A stretch of 41,496 nucleotides of DNA from CAZSBB01 sp964605235 (GTDB taxonomy: Bacteria > Planctomycetota > Phycisphaerae > Phycisphaerales > Phycisphaeraceae): the NCBI GenBank assembly GCA_964605235.1, contig CAZSBB010000049.1, positions 1 through 41,496 of the forward strand, in the 5' to 3' direction. Of the stretch, positions 1 through 7,631 are shown one piece after another (the first letter of the stretch is position 1; each line of letters begins with the position of its first letter). The translations under genes were made by a program, and so were the position numbers. The notes below the pieces were generated by a model, which did no database searches, was not told the origin of the DNA, and saw nothing but the letters and a program-made list of their open reading frames with translations.

Positions 1-40
1 CGTGTCAGCCTAACGGCGCAACGGACTTTCATCCCCATCT

Positions 41-340
41 CACGCTTCCGGCTCGCTAAAAGCCTGGCGCGTGGCGGCCGGTGGCGCGTTGGTCATCACT
101 GGCGTCGACGGCGTTCGATGACGTAGCCCGTCGCTGACGCTTCCGGCTCGTTAAGAGCCTGGCGCGTGGCGGCCGGTGGCGCGTTGGTCATCACTGGCGT
201 CGATGGCGTTCGATGACGTGGCCCGTCGCTCACGCTTCCGGCTCGTTAAAAGCCTGGCGCGTGGCGGCCGGTGGTGCGTTGGTCATCACTGGCGTCGATG
301 GCGTTCGATGACGTAGCCCGTCGCTCACGCTTCCGGCTCG
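41..340. repeat. 95-bp tandem repeat, three units plus a partial fourth
   Basis: The motif ACGCTTCCGGCTCG recurs at 42-55, 137-150, 232-245 and 327-340, exactly 95 bp apart. The sequence between copies is nearly identical and carries only a few substitutions. The array fills the gene-free stretch downstream of trpB. Each unit boundary carries CCCGTCGCT followed by the motif, the same element that occurs as single or inverted copies near 7517, 7606, 35516 and 35605. The units are too long and have no spacers, so this is not a CRISPR array. Function is unknown; local duplication of a dispersed intergenic element is the simplest reading. Positions 1-40 show nothing recognisable. Confidence 0.93.
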
Positions 341-384
341 TGGTCGAGCATTCATGCGACCGGTTGGCGGGCGAATGTTTTCGC

Positions 385-1617
385 TCAACTCTTGCCCAGC
401 AGGCGCAGGACTTCTTCCAAATCCTTGTCGCCGCGCCCGGACAGGTTGACCACCACCGTCTGCTCGCGCGGCAGCGTTTTGGCGAGCTTGAACGCATGGG
501 CGGCAGCATGACAGCTTTCGATTGCGGAGATCAGGCCCTCATACCGGGTGAGCAACTGAAACGCGTCGAGCGCTTCCTGATCGGTGATGCTCACGTACTG
601 CACGCGCCCGGTGCTGTGCCAGAAGGCGTGCTCGGGGCCGACGCCGGGGTAGTCGAGCCCCGCGCTGATGGAGTGGACGTTCATGGTTTGGCCATCGTCG
701 TCCTGCAGGACATAGCTGCGGGAGCCGTGCAGCACGCCGGGGTGGCCGAAGGAAATGCTCGCGGCATGATCGCCGGGCGCGTTGCCCCGGCCGCCGGCTT
801 CGACGCCGATGAGCTTGACGGTTTTGTCGCCGGCGAAGGGATGGAAGATGCCTGCCGCGTTGGAGCCGCCGCCCACGCACGCCACGACGTGATCGGGCAG
901 TTGTCCCAGTTGCTCCAGACACTGGGCGCGGCATTCCCGGCCGATGACGGATTGGAAGTCGCGGACGATCATCGGGAACGGGTGCGGGCCGACGACCGAA
1001 CCGATGATGTAATGCGTGTGTTCGCTCGATTCCATCCAGTCGCGCATGGCGGCATTGGTGGCGTCCTTGAGCGTGCGCGAGCCCGATTCGACGGGAACCA
1101 CCCGGGCGCCGAGCAACTGCATGCGCTGGACATTGGGCTTCTGGCGGCGCATGTCCTCGCTGCCCATGAAGACATCGCACTCGAGCCCGAACACGGCGGC
1201 GGCGGTGGCGGAGGCGACGCCATGCTGCCCGGCGCCGGTCTCGGCGATGATGCGGCGTTTGCCCATGCGCACGGTCAGCAGCGCCTGGCCCAGGGTGTTG
1301 TTGATCTTGTGCGCCCCGGTGTGGGCGAGGTCTTCCCGTTTGAAGAGGATGCGGGCGCCGCCCAGGTGATCGCTTAAGCGCTGGGCGAAATACAGGGGCG
1401 TGGGCCGGCCGACGTAATCCTTGAGCAGAGCGTGCAACTGCTGGGCGAAGGTGGGGTCCGCCTGGGCGCGTTGATATTCCTGCTCCAGTTGGGTGACGGC
1501 AGCGCGGAGGGTTTCGGGGATGAAGACGCCGCCGAACGCGCCGAAATAGCCGCGGGCATCCGGGCTGGGCGCGCCGTTGGCGGCAGCGGTGGTCGTGGGG
1601 GCGGAGGTCTGGCTCAT
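385..1617 (-). CDS. trpB: Tryptophan synthase beta chain
   Basis: A 410-residue cytoplasmic PLP enzyme that condenses indole with L-serine in the last step of tryptophan synthesis, normally in an alpha2beta2 complex with TrpA. Visible signatures are FGAFGGVFIPETL near residue 25, the PLP lysine in HTGAHKINN (about Lys104), ETGAGQHGVA, GSVVGPHPFP, the phosphate-binding glycine loop CVGGGSNAAG and a C-terminal SGRGDKD. Length is normal for the TrpB1 type; the first 20 residues are a low-complexity Thr/Ala/Pro extension. The ATG overlaps the stop of the upstream FHA gene (ATGA), so translation is probably coupled. No trpA is seen: downstream sequence is a repeat array and then the window ends. 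Confidence 0.97.
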   Translation of the reverse strand: MSQTSAPTTTAAANGAPSPDARGYFGAFGGVFIPETLRAAVTQLEQEYQRAQADPTFAQQLHALLKDYVGRPTPLYFAQRLSDHLGGARILFKREDLAHTGAHKINNTLGQALLTVRMGKRRIIAETGAGQHGVASATAAAVFGLECDVFMGSEDMRRQKPNVQRMQLLGARVVPVESGSRTLKDATNAAMRDWMESSEHTHYIIGSVVGPHPFPMIVRDFQSVIGRECRAQCLEQLGQLPDHVVACVGGGSNAAGIFHPFAGDKTVKLIGVEAGGRGNAPGDHAASISFGHPGVLHGSRSYVLQDDDGQTMNVHSISAGLDYPGVGPEHAFWHSTGRVQYVSITDQEALDAFQLLTRYEGLISAIESCHAAAHAFKLAKTLPREQTVVVNLSGRGDKDLEEVLRLLGKS

Positions 1618-2618
1618 GGGAAGAATACCGTAGGCTGGCCGGGGCGAAGGGGCAAGGAAACCACGGCGTCGGCAAACTGGCGCGACCCACCGGCGGGCCG
1701 CTGCATCAGCTTGCGTTTCTTGACGCTGTGGGCAATGACATTGCGCTGGCGATCGCAGTTGCGGTAGACCACGCCATCGGTGCGCGGATAGAAATCCTGC
1801 AGCTTGCGGAACGCGGCCTCGGCGGCGAGAAAATCGCGCGAGCGCATCAGGTCATACGCATGAGAATAACGCTGGCGCACCTCGGCGAGCAGTCGATCAC
1901 GCACATCCAGATAGCAGCGCTGGTCGAACCCGTCGTCGAACATCGGCTTGCCGCTGTGGATCAGGGCGCGCTGGAAATTGTCATAGCACTGGTACAAGGC
2001 ATCGGAGGCGCTGTCGAGGCGATTGAACAACTCGCGGGCGCGGGTCAGATGCTCGGCGGCAGCGCGTTCATCAACCGCCAGATTGCTGGGAACCCGTTTG
2101 ATGTCCTGCTCGATCTGCTCGTTGGTCAACTCCGGGGCGGTGGGGGTGGTGTCTTCCTTCTTCTCATTGAGCGAGAGGCCCACCAGCATGCCGACCACGC
2201 ACAGCCCGAACCAGACGCCGATGCCGATCCAGGTTTTGCTCCGGCCGGAAATCTGGTGGCGCGGCGTCTCGGCGGCGACGGGCTCGGCGTCGGCTTCGGG
2301 GCTGGCGGCGGCGGGGGCAGCTTCGATCAGCACATCAAACAGGGGTTGCCCGCCCACGCCCACACGGTCGCGGTCCTGCAACGGTCGCGGCTTTTTGCCC
2401 AGTTTTTTGCCGGCCACTTCGCAACCATTGGGACTCTGGTTGACCAGTTCCCAGTGGTCATTGACGTACTGCAATTCCCCGTGCAGCCGGGACACATATT
2501 GTCCCGCAAGGATCAGGTCGTTGTCGGCTTCCCGACCAAAGCGCACGACCTCCTGGTCGAACTGCAAACGTCGACCTTGCAACGGTCCAGCCAGCACCTG
2601 CACTTGAATCCTGGGCAT
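1614..2618 (-). CDS. FHA-domain membrane protein
   Basis: A protein of about 334 residues. The N-terminal 90 or so form a forkhead-associated (phosphothreonine-binding) domain: FGRE, VSRLHGE and NQSPNG are the conserved Gly-Arg, Ser-Arg-x-His and Asn-x-x-x-Asn-Gly positions. A Pro/Ala-rich linker follows, then one predicted membrane span (IGIGVWFGLCVVGMLVG, about residues 130-150), then a helical C-terminal part of about 180 residues that resembles TPR-like repeats but has no clear family. The start at 2618 is preferred over 2642 because TATCAT lies 6 nt before it. A kinase partner is not visible in the window. The gene precedes trpB with a 4-nt overlap, an unusual pairing. Function unknown; a signalling or scaffolding role is inferred from the FHA fold. 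Confidence 0.88.
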   Translation of the reverse strand: MPRIQVQVLAGPLQGRRLQFDQEVVRFGREADNDLILAGQYVSRLHGELQYVNDHWELVNQSPNGCEVAGKKLGKKPRPLQDRDRVGVGGQPLFDVLIEAAPAAASPEADAEPVAAETPRHQISGRSKTWIGIGVWFGLCVVGMLVGLSLNEKKEDTTPTAPELTNEQIEQDIKRVPSNLAVDERAAAEHLTRARELFNRLDSASDALYQCYDNFQRALIHSGKPMFDDGFDQRCYLDVRDRLLAEVRQRYSHAYDLMRSRDFLAAEAAFRKLQDFYPRTDGVVYRNCDRQRNVIAHSVKKRKLMQRPAGGSRQFADAVVSLPLRPGQPTVFFP

Positions 2619-2624
2619 CGGGAC

Positions 2625-2630
2625 ATGATA
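2625..2630 (-). promoter_or_regulatory. -10-like hexamer TATCAT, leaderless start of FHA gene
   Basis: TATCAT ends 6 nt before the ATG at 2618. The expected transcription start therefore coincides with the start codon. It decides the start against the in-frame ATG at 2642. One of twelve such cases in the window. Confidence 0.55.
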
Positions 2631-2744
2631 CCGCGCGCCCACGCCGAGGTTCGACCGGCCGGCGGCGCCCGCACAGATGGCGTATTTCCCGCAATTCTTT
2701 GCCGTTGACGCGATGCCATGCTACCCCTGCCCGGCGGGATCAGT

Positions 2745-2750
2745 TACCTT
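2745..2750 (+). promoter_or_regulatory. -10-like hexamer TACCTT, leaderless start of AraC gene
   Basis: TACCTT ends 8 nt before the ATG at 2759, with no purine-rich ribosome binding site between. Consistent with leaderless transcription of the divergent regulator gene. Confidence 0.5.
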
Positions 2751-2758
2751 GACGGCGC

Positions 2759-3655
2759 ATGAATGCACCCTTGACGACATCGGAAGTCGCTTCGCATATC
2801 ACCCCCTGGCTGCGGCCCATGATGGCGTTCTGCAGCGTCAGCGCCCAAGGCGCCGCGCCGGTGACGGCGGTGGGTTTGGCGCAAGGCCGACGGACGCCCA
2901 GCCTGCCGACGGATGACTACCTGCTGCTGTATGTGCTGCGTGGCGCAGGTCGGTTCATTCCGGCGCGCGGCCTGCCGGAGGAATTGCTCCCCGGCGCCGC
3001 CCTGCAAGTCGGGCCCGGCAGCAGCCGCAGCCGCGCCAACCTGAGCGCGGGCGGGATGCGGCTGATCATTGATGATCCCGACAGCTTCGCCTGCGCTTTT
3101 GTGCAGTTGTCCGCCCCGCTGGCGCGCGGACTGGTGGCGGCAGGATTGATCGATCCCCATCGCTCCGTGCTGCGTCCCGGGCTCGAGCCCGCGGTGCTGG
3201 AGCAGATCGAGCAGATGGCGCAGACGCTGCAGGCTCCGAGCCCGGCGACGCTGCGCCAGGTGACGCTCGCGGCGCAGCAGGTCATCGTGCAACTGCATGA
3301 TCTGGATCAATCCCGGGCCGTTACCGATCCGGATGGTCAGGTGGTGGAACGTTGCTGCACAGTGCTGGAATCGATGACCGACCGCCCGCTGCAACTGGAG
3401 GAACTGGCGCAAACGCTGGATCGACCGGTCGCCTATCTGCGGGAATTATTCGTACATCGCACCGGGTTGACGCTGGAGGATTACCACCTGCGGCGGCGGT
3501 TGGACCAGGCGCGCCAGCTCATCGCCGATGGCAAACTGCATTGGGCCGAAGCCGCCAAGCAGGTGGGCGTTCCCGACCTGGGCCGTTTCGAGCGCCTGTT
3601 CCGGCAACTGCTGGGTCAGCGTCCGCAGGACCTGAACAGCGCGACGACTTCCTGA
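2759..3655 (+). CDS. AraC-family transcriptional regulator
   Basis: A 298-residue cytoplasmic DNA-binding protein. The last 90 or so residues form the double helix-turn-helix of the AraC/XylS family: PLQLEELAQTLDRPVAYLRELFVHRTG is the first HTH, LTLEDYHLRRRLDQARQLI the linker helix, and WAEAAKQVGVPDLGRFERLFRQLLGQRP the second HTH with the usual F-x-R-x-F-R-x-x-x-G ending. The N-terminal 180 residues look like a cupin-type sensor domain (DDYLLLYVLRGAGRF), but no ligand can be named. It is divergent from the FHA-trpB operon across 140 bp and convergent with pdxJ, so control of FHA-trpB is possible but unproven. Confidence 0.9.
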   Translation: MNAPLTTSEVASHITPWLRPMMAFCSVSAQGAAPVTAVGLAQGRRTPSLPTDDYLLLYVLRGAGRFIPARGLPEELLPGAALQVGPGSSRSRANLSAGGMRLIIDDPDSFACAFVQLSAPLARGLVAAGLIDPHRSVLRPGLEPAVLEQIEQMAQTLQAPSPATLRQVTLAAQQVIVQLHDLDQSRAVTDPDGQVVERCCTVLESMTDRPLQLEELAQTLDRPVAYLRELFVHRTGLTLEDYHLRRRLDQARQLIADGKLHWAEAAKQVGVPDLGRFERLFRQLLGQRPQDLNSATTS

Positions 3656-3691
3656 GCCGCGGCGCCCGCCCCGGCATGCCGCTTTCCAAGC

Positions 3692-4444
3692 TTACGCCCC
3701 GTCAGCGGCCTGGGTCATCAGCCGTTTCATTTCCATCACCGCCTGCCGCAGTCCCACGAACACCGCGCGAGCGACGATGGCGTGCCCGATGTGCAGTTCG
3801 GCGATCCCCGGCAACGCCGCGATCGGCTGGACGTTCAGGTAGTTGAGCGCGTGCCCGGCGTTGAACTGCATGCCCAGGGCGATGATGCGCGCGCCGCCGT
3901 TGGCGACTTTCGCCAGCTCCGCCTGTACCGCCGGATGCCGCAGCGTGCTGCCGTGGGCGTGGAAGGCGTGCGCGTACGGGCCGGTGTGAATTTCGCAGGC
4001 GTCGAAGCCCACCGCCTTGGCGGCTTCGATCTGCTCGAGCTCGGCATCAATGAACGCGCTGACCTGCAAGCCCGCCGCGTGCAGCCGTGCGACCACCTCG
4101 CGCAGGCGCGGCTGCTGACCGGCGACGTTGAGTCCGCCTTCGGTGGTGATCTCCGCGCGGCCTTCGGGCACCAGCATGGACAGATGCGGCTTGAGCGCAG
4201 CCGCGATGTTGACCATCTCATCCGTTGCCGCCATCTCCAGATTCAGCTTGGCGTGACAGGTGGACTGCACGCGCTGCACATCATGGTCCTGGATATGCCG
4301 GCGGTCCTCGCGCAGATGCATGGTGATGCCGTCGGCGCCGCCGAGCTGCGCTTCGACTGCCGCCCACACCGGGTCCGGCTCATAGGTGCGCCGCGCCTGG
4401 CGAATGGTGGCGACGTGATCAATGTTGACGCCCAGGGAAATCAT
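3692..4444 (-). CDS. pdxJ: Pyridoxine 5'-phosphate synthase
   Basis: A 250-residue TIM-barrel enzyme that joins 1-deoxy-D-xylulose 5-phosphate and 3-amino-2-oxopropyl phosphate to form pyridoxine 5'-phosphate, in the DXP-dependent vitamin B6 pathway. Family signatures are GVNIDHVATIRQAR at the N-terminus, GADGITMHLREDRRHIQ, LNLEMAA, TTEGGLNV, CEIHTGPYA, NAGHALNYLNV and ELHIGHAIVARA. The start at 4444 is chosen because the family begins with this Met-Ile-x-Leu-Gly-Val-Asn sequence, and AGGAG lies about 8 nt upstream; the frame stays open to 4477. TrpB and aminotransferases in such a cell need the PLP it provides, but no operon link is seen. Confidence 0.97.
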   Translation of the reverse strand: MISLGVNIDHVATIRQARRTYEPDPVWAAVEAQLGGADGITMHLREDRRHIQDHDVQRVQSTCHAKLNLEMAATDEMVNIAAALKPHLSMLVPEGRAEITTEGGLNVAGQQPRLREVVARLHAAGLQVSAFIDAELEQIEAAKAVGFDACEIHTGPYAHAFHAHGSTLRHPAVQAELAKVANGGARIIALGMQFNAGHALNYLNVQPIAALPGIAELHIGHAIVARAVFVGLRQAVMEMKRLMTQAADGA

Positions 4445-4493
4445 GTTTGGACTCCTGACCGGAAGTATGTGCAGCAATCCATTGCTTGAGGTC

Positions 4494-4589
4494 TTTTCTC
4501 CGTGCCTCCGTGTCTCTGTGAGAGAAGCACTTCTGAAAGTGCCAGTGAAGCAGTTTTCTCACGGAGACACGGAGGCACGGAGAGAAAAC
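4494..4589. repeat. Imperfect 30-bp inverted repeat (CGGAGACACGGAGGCACGG type)
   Basis: The left arm at 4494-4523 and right arm at 4557-4589 are near-perfect reverse complements, with one substitution and a two-base difference, around a loop of about 33 bp. The core CACGGAGGCACGG is itself built of short repeats. It lies between pdxJ and the end of the asnB-EEP operon and could act as a transcription terminator for that operon. Similar palindromes are widespread in environmental bacterial genomes and give rise to spurious short proteins; no protein is called here. Confidence 0.88.
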
Positions 4590-4628
4590 ATGGGGAACGA
4601 TTTGTTTAGGTCGCGCAGGTGAACGGTT

Positions 4629-5564
4629 TCACCGCAGCGAAAACGTCGCCGCCACCGGGGCGTGGTCGGAACCGCCCAGCAGCGACTGGCTGCTCATGAT
4701 CTCATTGGACTTGGGGATCATCCGTTTAGCCAGCGGAGGACACGCCAGGATGTAGTCGATGGTGCTGCGATAGGGTTCGTGCAGGTAGGTGATCCGCTGC
4801 GCCGGGGGAATGTTGGCATGCAGATCCACCAGCAGCGGTTGGCCGGCGTGTTTGGCGTTGAGCAGGTGATTGACCGCGGCGCCGTCGGGAGTGTCGTTGA
4901 AGTCGCCCGCCACCACGTACCACTCGCCGGGGTGGGCTTCCATCTCGGCTTCCACGATGCGGCGCACCTCCATCGCCTCCGCCAGCCGCCATTTGCCCGA
5001 GCCCGGATCGCCCGCCGAGTCGCGCCGGCTTTTCAGATGCAGCACATAGACATTGAGCACCTGGGTGTCGGTCACCTGCAGCTTCACCTGCCAGCAATCG
5101 CGGGCGAAGGTGTACTGGCGATCGCTCTCGGGCTGGGTGAAGCGGCGGAAGGTGTGACTGGTGGTGCTCAGGATCGGCAGCTTGCTCAGCAGGCCCAGAC
5201 GGATGCCGCGCCCGTCGTTGGTGCCGCTGGCGGCTATGTAGCGGTAGCCCTGATCGCCCAGGAAATCATTGGCCATGGCCCGCAGAATGTGCTCGTTTTC
5301 CACTTCTGAAATCGCCACCACATCCGCTTTGAGCGCTGCGATGCAGCGCGCCACCGCCTCGATCTCCTTGCGCGGCTTGACCGGCGTCACCTCGTCCTCG
5401 GTGTACGGATCATCGAACACGTCAAGCATGTTCTCGACGTTGTACGCTGCGATCCGCAATTCGCCTTCGCCCGCCTGAGTGACCGCTCCCTGTAAACACA
5501 GGCTCAGCAGCATGGCGCTAAGCAACGTCAAACCAGTCCACAGGCGGCGGGGTCGTACAGGCAT
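4629..5564 (-). CDS. Secreted endonuclease/exonuclease/phosphatase-fold protein
   Basis: A 311-residue protein of the EEP superfamily (DNase I / sphingomyelinase fold), metal-dependent phosphodiesterases. Residues 1-32 form a signal peptide (RRLWTGLTLLSAMLLSLCLQG, cleavage near TQA-GE). Catalytic signatures are RIAAYNVENM (metal-ligand Asn), ISEVEN (metal-ligand Glu), VVAGDFNDTP (Asp and Asn) and the C-terminal GSDHAPV (Asp-His pair). A tolerated TTG start at 5594 would add ten residues before the basic n-region, so the ATG at 5564 is preferred. It begins 30 bp after the asparagine synthetase stop, probably in the same operon. Substrate is not known: extracellular DNA, phospholipid or phosphorylated sugar are all possible. 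Confidence 0.88.
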   Translation of the reverse strand: MPVRPRRLWTGLTLLSAMLLSLCLQGAVTQAGEGELRIAAYNVENMLDVFDDPYTEDEVTPVKPRKEIEAVARCIAALKADVVAISEVENEHILRAMANDFLGDQGYRYIAASGTNDGRGIRLGLLSKLPILSTTSHTFRRFTQPESDRQYTFARDCWQVKLQVTDTQVLNVYVLHLKSRRDSAGDPGSGKWRLAEAMEVRRIVEAEMEAHPGEWYVVAGDFNDTPDGAAVNHLLNAKHAGQPLLVDLHANIPPAQRITYLHEPYRSTIDYILACPPLAKRMIPKSNEIMSSQSLLGGSDHAPVAATFSLR

Positions 5565-5594
5565 GCCAGTGTCCAATCCATGCAAGAAAGTCAA

Positions 5595-7472
5595 TTACGC
5601 GTACAGCGAACGCAGCCATTTGTCCCACAGCGAAAGCTGCCACAACGCAAACAGCCGATGCGTGTGATCCGCCCGGCCCGACTGGTGTTCTTCCAGCCAA
5701 CGCCGGGCGGGAGCGGCGGACAAGCCCAGTGATTCTAGCGTGCCATCGGTGAGATGTCGGTGAAGAATGTCCCGGCAGCTCGTGCCCAGCCAACTGCCGA
5801 TGGGAATGGCGAAACCCCGCTTGGGCAGCCGCGCCACCGCCGGCCCCACCAGTTGCCGCACCAGTGCCCGCAACAACGCCTTGGGACGTCCCCCCGGGAG
5901 CAACCGCGCGGTGGGTATCCGCTGGGCAAAGGCCGCCACCTGCGCATCGAGCAATGGACAACGCACTTCCAATCCCACCGCCATCGACGCCCGATCCACC
6001 TTGCGCAACACCTCCTGCGGCAGGTAGTGCGTGCGATCCCACGCCATCGCCGCCCGCACGCGGTCGTGGTCATCCGTGGGCCAGTCGGGCAGCGGCATGG
6101 GCTCGCCACGCAGCCCCAGTTCCACCAATTGCTCGTCGGTGAACAGGTGAATCATCCGGCGATACTGCTCCCCCGGTGTGCCCGGGCCGGCGGCGTCAAT
6201 CAAGCGACTGAGCCGACCACGCCAGGATCGGGCTGGCACGCCCGCGCCCAGCGTGGGCGGCAGCATCTTCACCAAGGGACGAACCTGCCCCAGCAGCCGC
6301 AGCGCGCGATAGCGGTCGTATCCGCCGAACAGTTCATCGCCACCATCGCCCGAGAGCGCGACTTTCGCCTGGCGCGACACCGCCCGACTGAGCCAGTACG
6401 TCGGCAGCAGTGAGCTGTCGGCCGTGGGTTCGCCGTAGCTCGCCATCAGATAGCGCAGCTCGCCATCCAGATCGCCGCTGAGCGTCGCGTCGAGCGTGTG
6501 ATGCTCCGTGCCGAGCATTCGCGCGGTTTCCTGCGCGACCGCGCTTTCGTCATACCGGGCGTCAGGCATGCGCACGCTGAAGGTGCGCAGCGGCGGCTTG
6601 CCCAGCCGCTGGAGCGTTCGCTGGGCGAGGGCCGCGATGAGCGTGGAGTCGATTCCGCCGGAGAGAAAGCAGCCCAGCGGCACGTCGGCTTCCAGTCGCC
6701 GCGCCACCGCCTGAGTCAGCAGTTCTTCCAGTTGCGCCAGCAGTTTGCTCGGGTCGGACGCGGGCGTGGGGACGTCGGGGTTATCCGCCGCATCCGGGGA
6801 CCAGTAGCACGCCAACTGCGCCCGCGCGCCGGGACGCAGCCGCAGCCAGTGCGCGGGGGGCAGCTCATGAATGCCCAGGATCAGGCTGTCGTAGCCGGCG
6901 TATCCGAGTTGCAGGTAACGCTGCAGCGCCTGCTGGTCGATCCGGCGGGGCCAGTCGGGCAGCAGCAGGGCGGGAATCTCGCTGGCGAAGGCGCAGCACT
7001 GCTGATCATCCCGATAAAACAGCGGCTTCTTGCCCAGCGGATCGCGCGCCAGCAGCAGGCTGTGCTCGCGCTGATCCCAGATGGCGAAAGCGAACATGCC
7101 CAGCAGGCGGCGCGGCAAATCCGTGCCCCACTGGCGGTAGCCGTGCAGCAGGACCTCGGTGTCGCTGTGATCGCTGGTGAAGACGTGGCCCAAGCCCGCC
7201 AGCGTGTGGCGCAGGTCGCGGTGGTTGTAGATTTCACCGTTGAAGACGACCGCCAGCGCGCCGTCGTCGCCGCGCTGGGTCAGTTGCATCGGCTGCGCCC
7301 CGCCGGCGTGGTCGAGAATGCTCCGCCGGGTGTGCGCCAGCCCGCAGGGGTCCAGCAGTGTCAGCCCCTGGCCGTCGGGCCCGCGATGTTGCAGCCGATC
7401 GCGCATGGCGGCGAGCAGCCGGGGATCAACCGGAGCTTGATCGTAGCGCAGGATGCCGGCAATGCCGCACAT
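5595..7472 (-). CDS. asnB: Asparagine synthetase, glutamine-hydrolysing
   Basis: A 625-residue cytoplasmic enzyme that amidates aspartate, or a related carboxylate, using glutamine and ATP. The start at 7472 is fixed by biology: Met must be removed to expose the nucleophile Cys2 of MCGIAGILRYD. The class II glutaminase half shows FNGEIYNHRDLR and GHVFTSDHSDTEV; the synthetase half shows the pyrophosphate loop SGGIDSTLIAAL and LSGDGGDELFGGYDRY. Longer open frames start at 7550 but would bury the Cys. TACACT sits 6 nt before the ATG. Members of this family also act in exopolysaccharide and secondary-metabolite clusters, so true asparagine synthesis is likely but not certain. The aspS next door appears non-discriminating (see findings). 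Confidence 0.93.
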   Translation of the reverse strand: MCGIAGILRYDQAPVDPRLLAAMRDRLQHRGPDGQGLTLLDPCGLAHTRRSILDHAGGAQPMQLTQRGDDGALAVVFNGEIYNHRDLRHTLAGLGHVFTSDHSDTEVLLHGYRQWGTDLPRRLLGMFAFAIWDQREHSLLLARDPLGKKPLFYRDDQQCCAFASEIPALLLPDWPRRIDQQALQRYLQLGYAGYDSLILGIHELPPAHWLRLRPGARAQLACYWSPDAADNPDVPTPASDPSKLLAQLEELLTQAVARRLEADVPLGCFLSGGIDSTLIAALAQRTLQRLGKPPLRTFSVRMPDARYDESAVAQETARMLGTEHHTLDATLSGDLDGELRYLMASYGEPTADSSLLPTYWLSRAVSRQAKVALSGDGGDELFGGYDRYRALRLLGQVRPLVKMLPPTLGAGVPARSWRGRLSRLIDAAGPGTPGEQYRRMIHLFTDEQLVELGLRGEPMPLPDWPTDDHDRVRAAMAWDRTHYLPQEVLRKVDRASMAVGLEVRCPLLDAQVAAFAQRIPTARLLPGGRPKALLRALVRQLVGPAVARLPKRGFAIPIGSWLGTSCRDILHRHLTDGTLESLGLSAAPARRWLEEHQSGRADHTHRLFALWQLSLWDKWLRSLYA

Positions 7473-7478
7473 GGCGAT

Positions 7479-7484
7479 AGTGTA
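7479..7484 (-). promoter_or_regulatory. -10-like hexamer TACACT, leaderless start of asnB
   Basis: TACACT is followed by six bases and then the ATG that precedes catalytic Cys2. Since this start is fixed by the enzyme mechanism, it is one of the firmest leaderless cases in the window. Confidence 0.62.
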
Positions 7485-7516
7485 GTGGGCGCAGGGGGCG
7501 CGCGGAGCGCTGGGCA

Positions 7517-7630
7517 ACGAGCCGGAAGCGTAAGCGAGGGGCAGCGTCAATGGATGCCACGCGCGCTGCGACCGCGCGGAGGATTATTGGATGATGCTTG
7601 CTCGACCCGTCGCTGACGCTTGCGGCTTGT
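7517..7630. repeat. Inverted pair of the dispersed GAGCCGGAAGCG element
   Basis: ACGAGCCGGAAGCGTAAGCG at 7517-7536 faces the opposite-strand version CGCTGACGCTTGCGGCTTGT at 7611-7630, with about 65-75 bp between them. The pair sits between the asnB start and the aspS stop (7632). It shares its core with the tandem array at 41-340 and the pair at 35516-35628. It could form a large hairpin and terminate aspS transcription. Confidence 0.85.
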
Positions 7631-7631
7631 T

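Noticed and set aside
41..340. CRISPR array
   Set aside because: Repeat units are 95 bp and contiguous with no variable spacers, and no cas genes are present.
271..1377. Long plus-strand open frame opposite trpB
   Set aside because: Antisense shadow of a GC-rich gene; no family signature, while trpB is unambiguous on the other strand. The same applies to the long antisense frames at 8571-10268, 20466-22139, 22481-23875, 34349-36040, 35703-37121 and 38507-40018.
4422..4622. Short protein across the large palindrome upstream of pdxJ
   Set aside because: It is a translation of the inverted repeat itself; peptides of this type arise wherever the repeat occurs.
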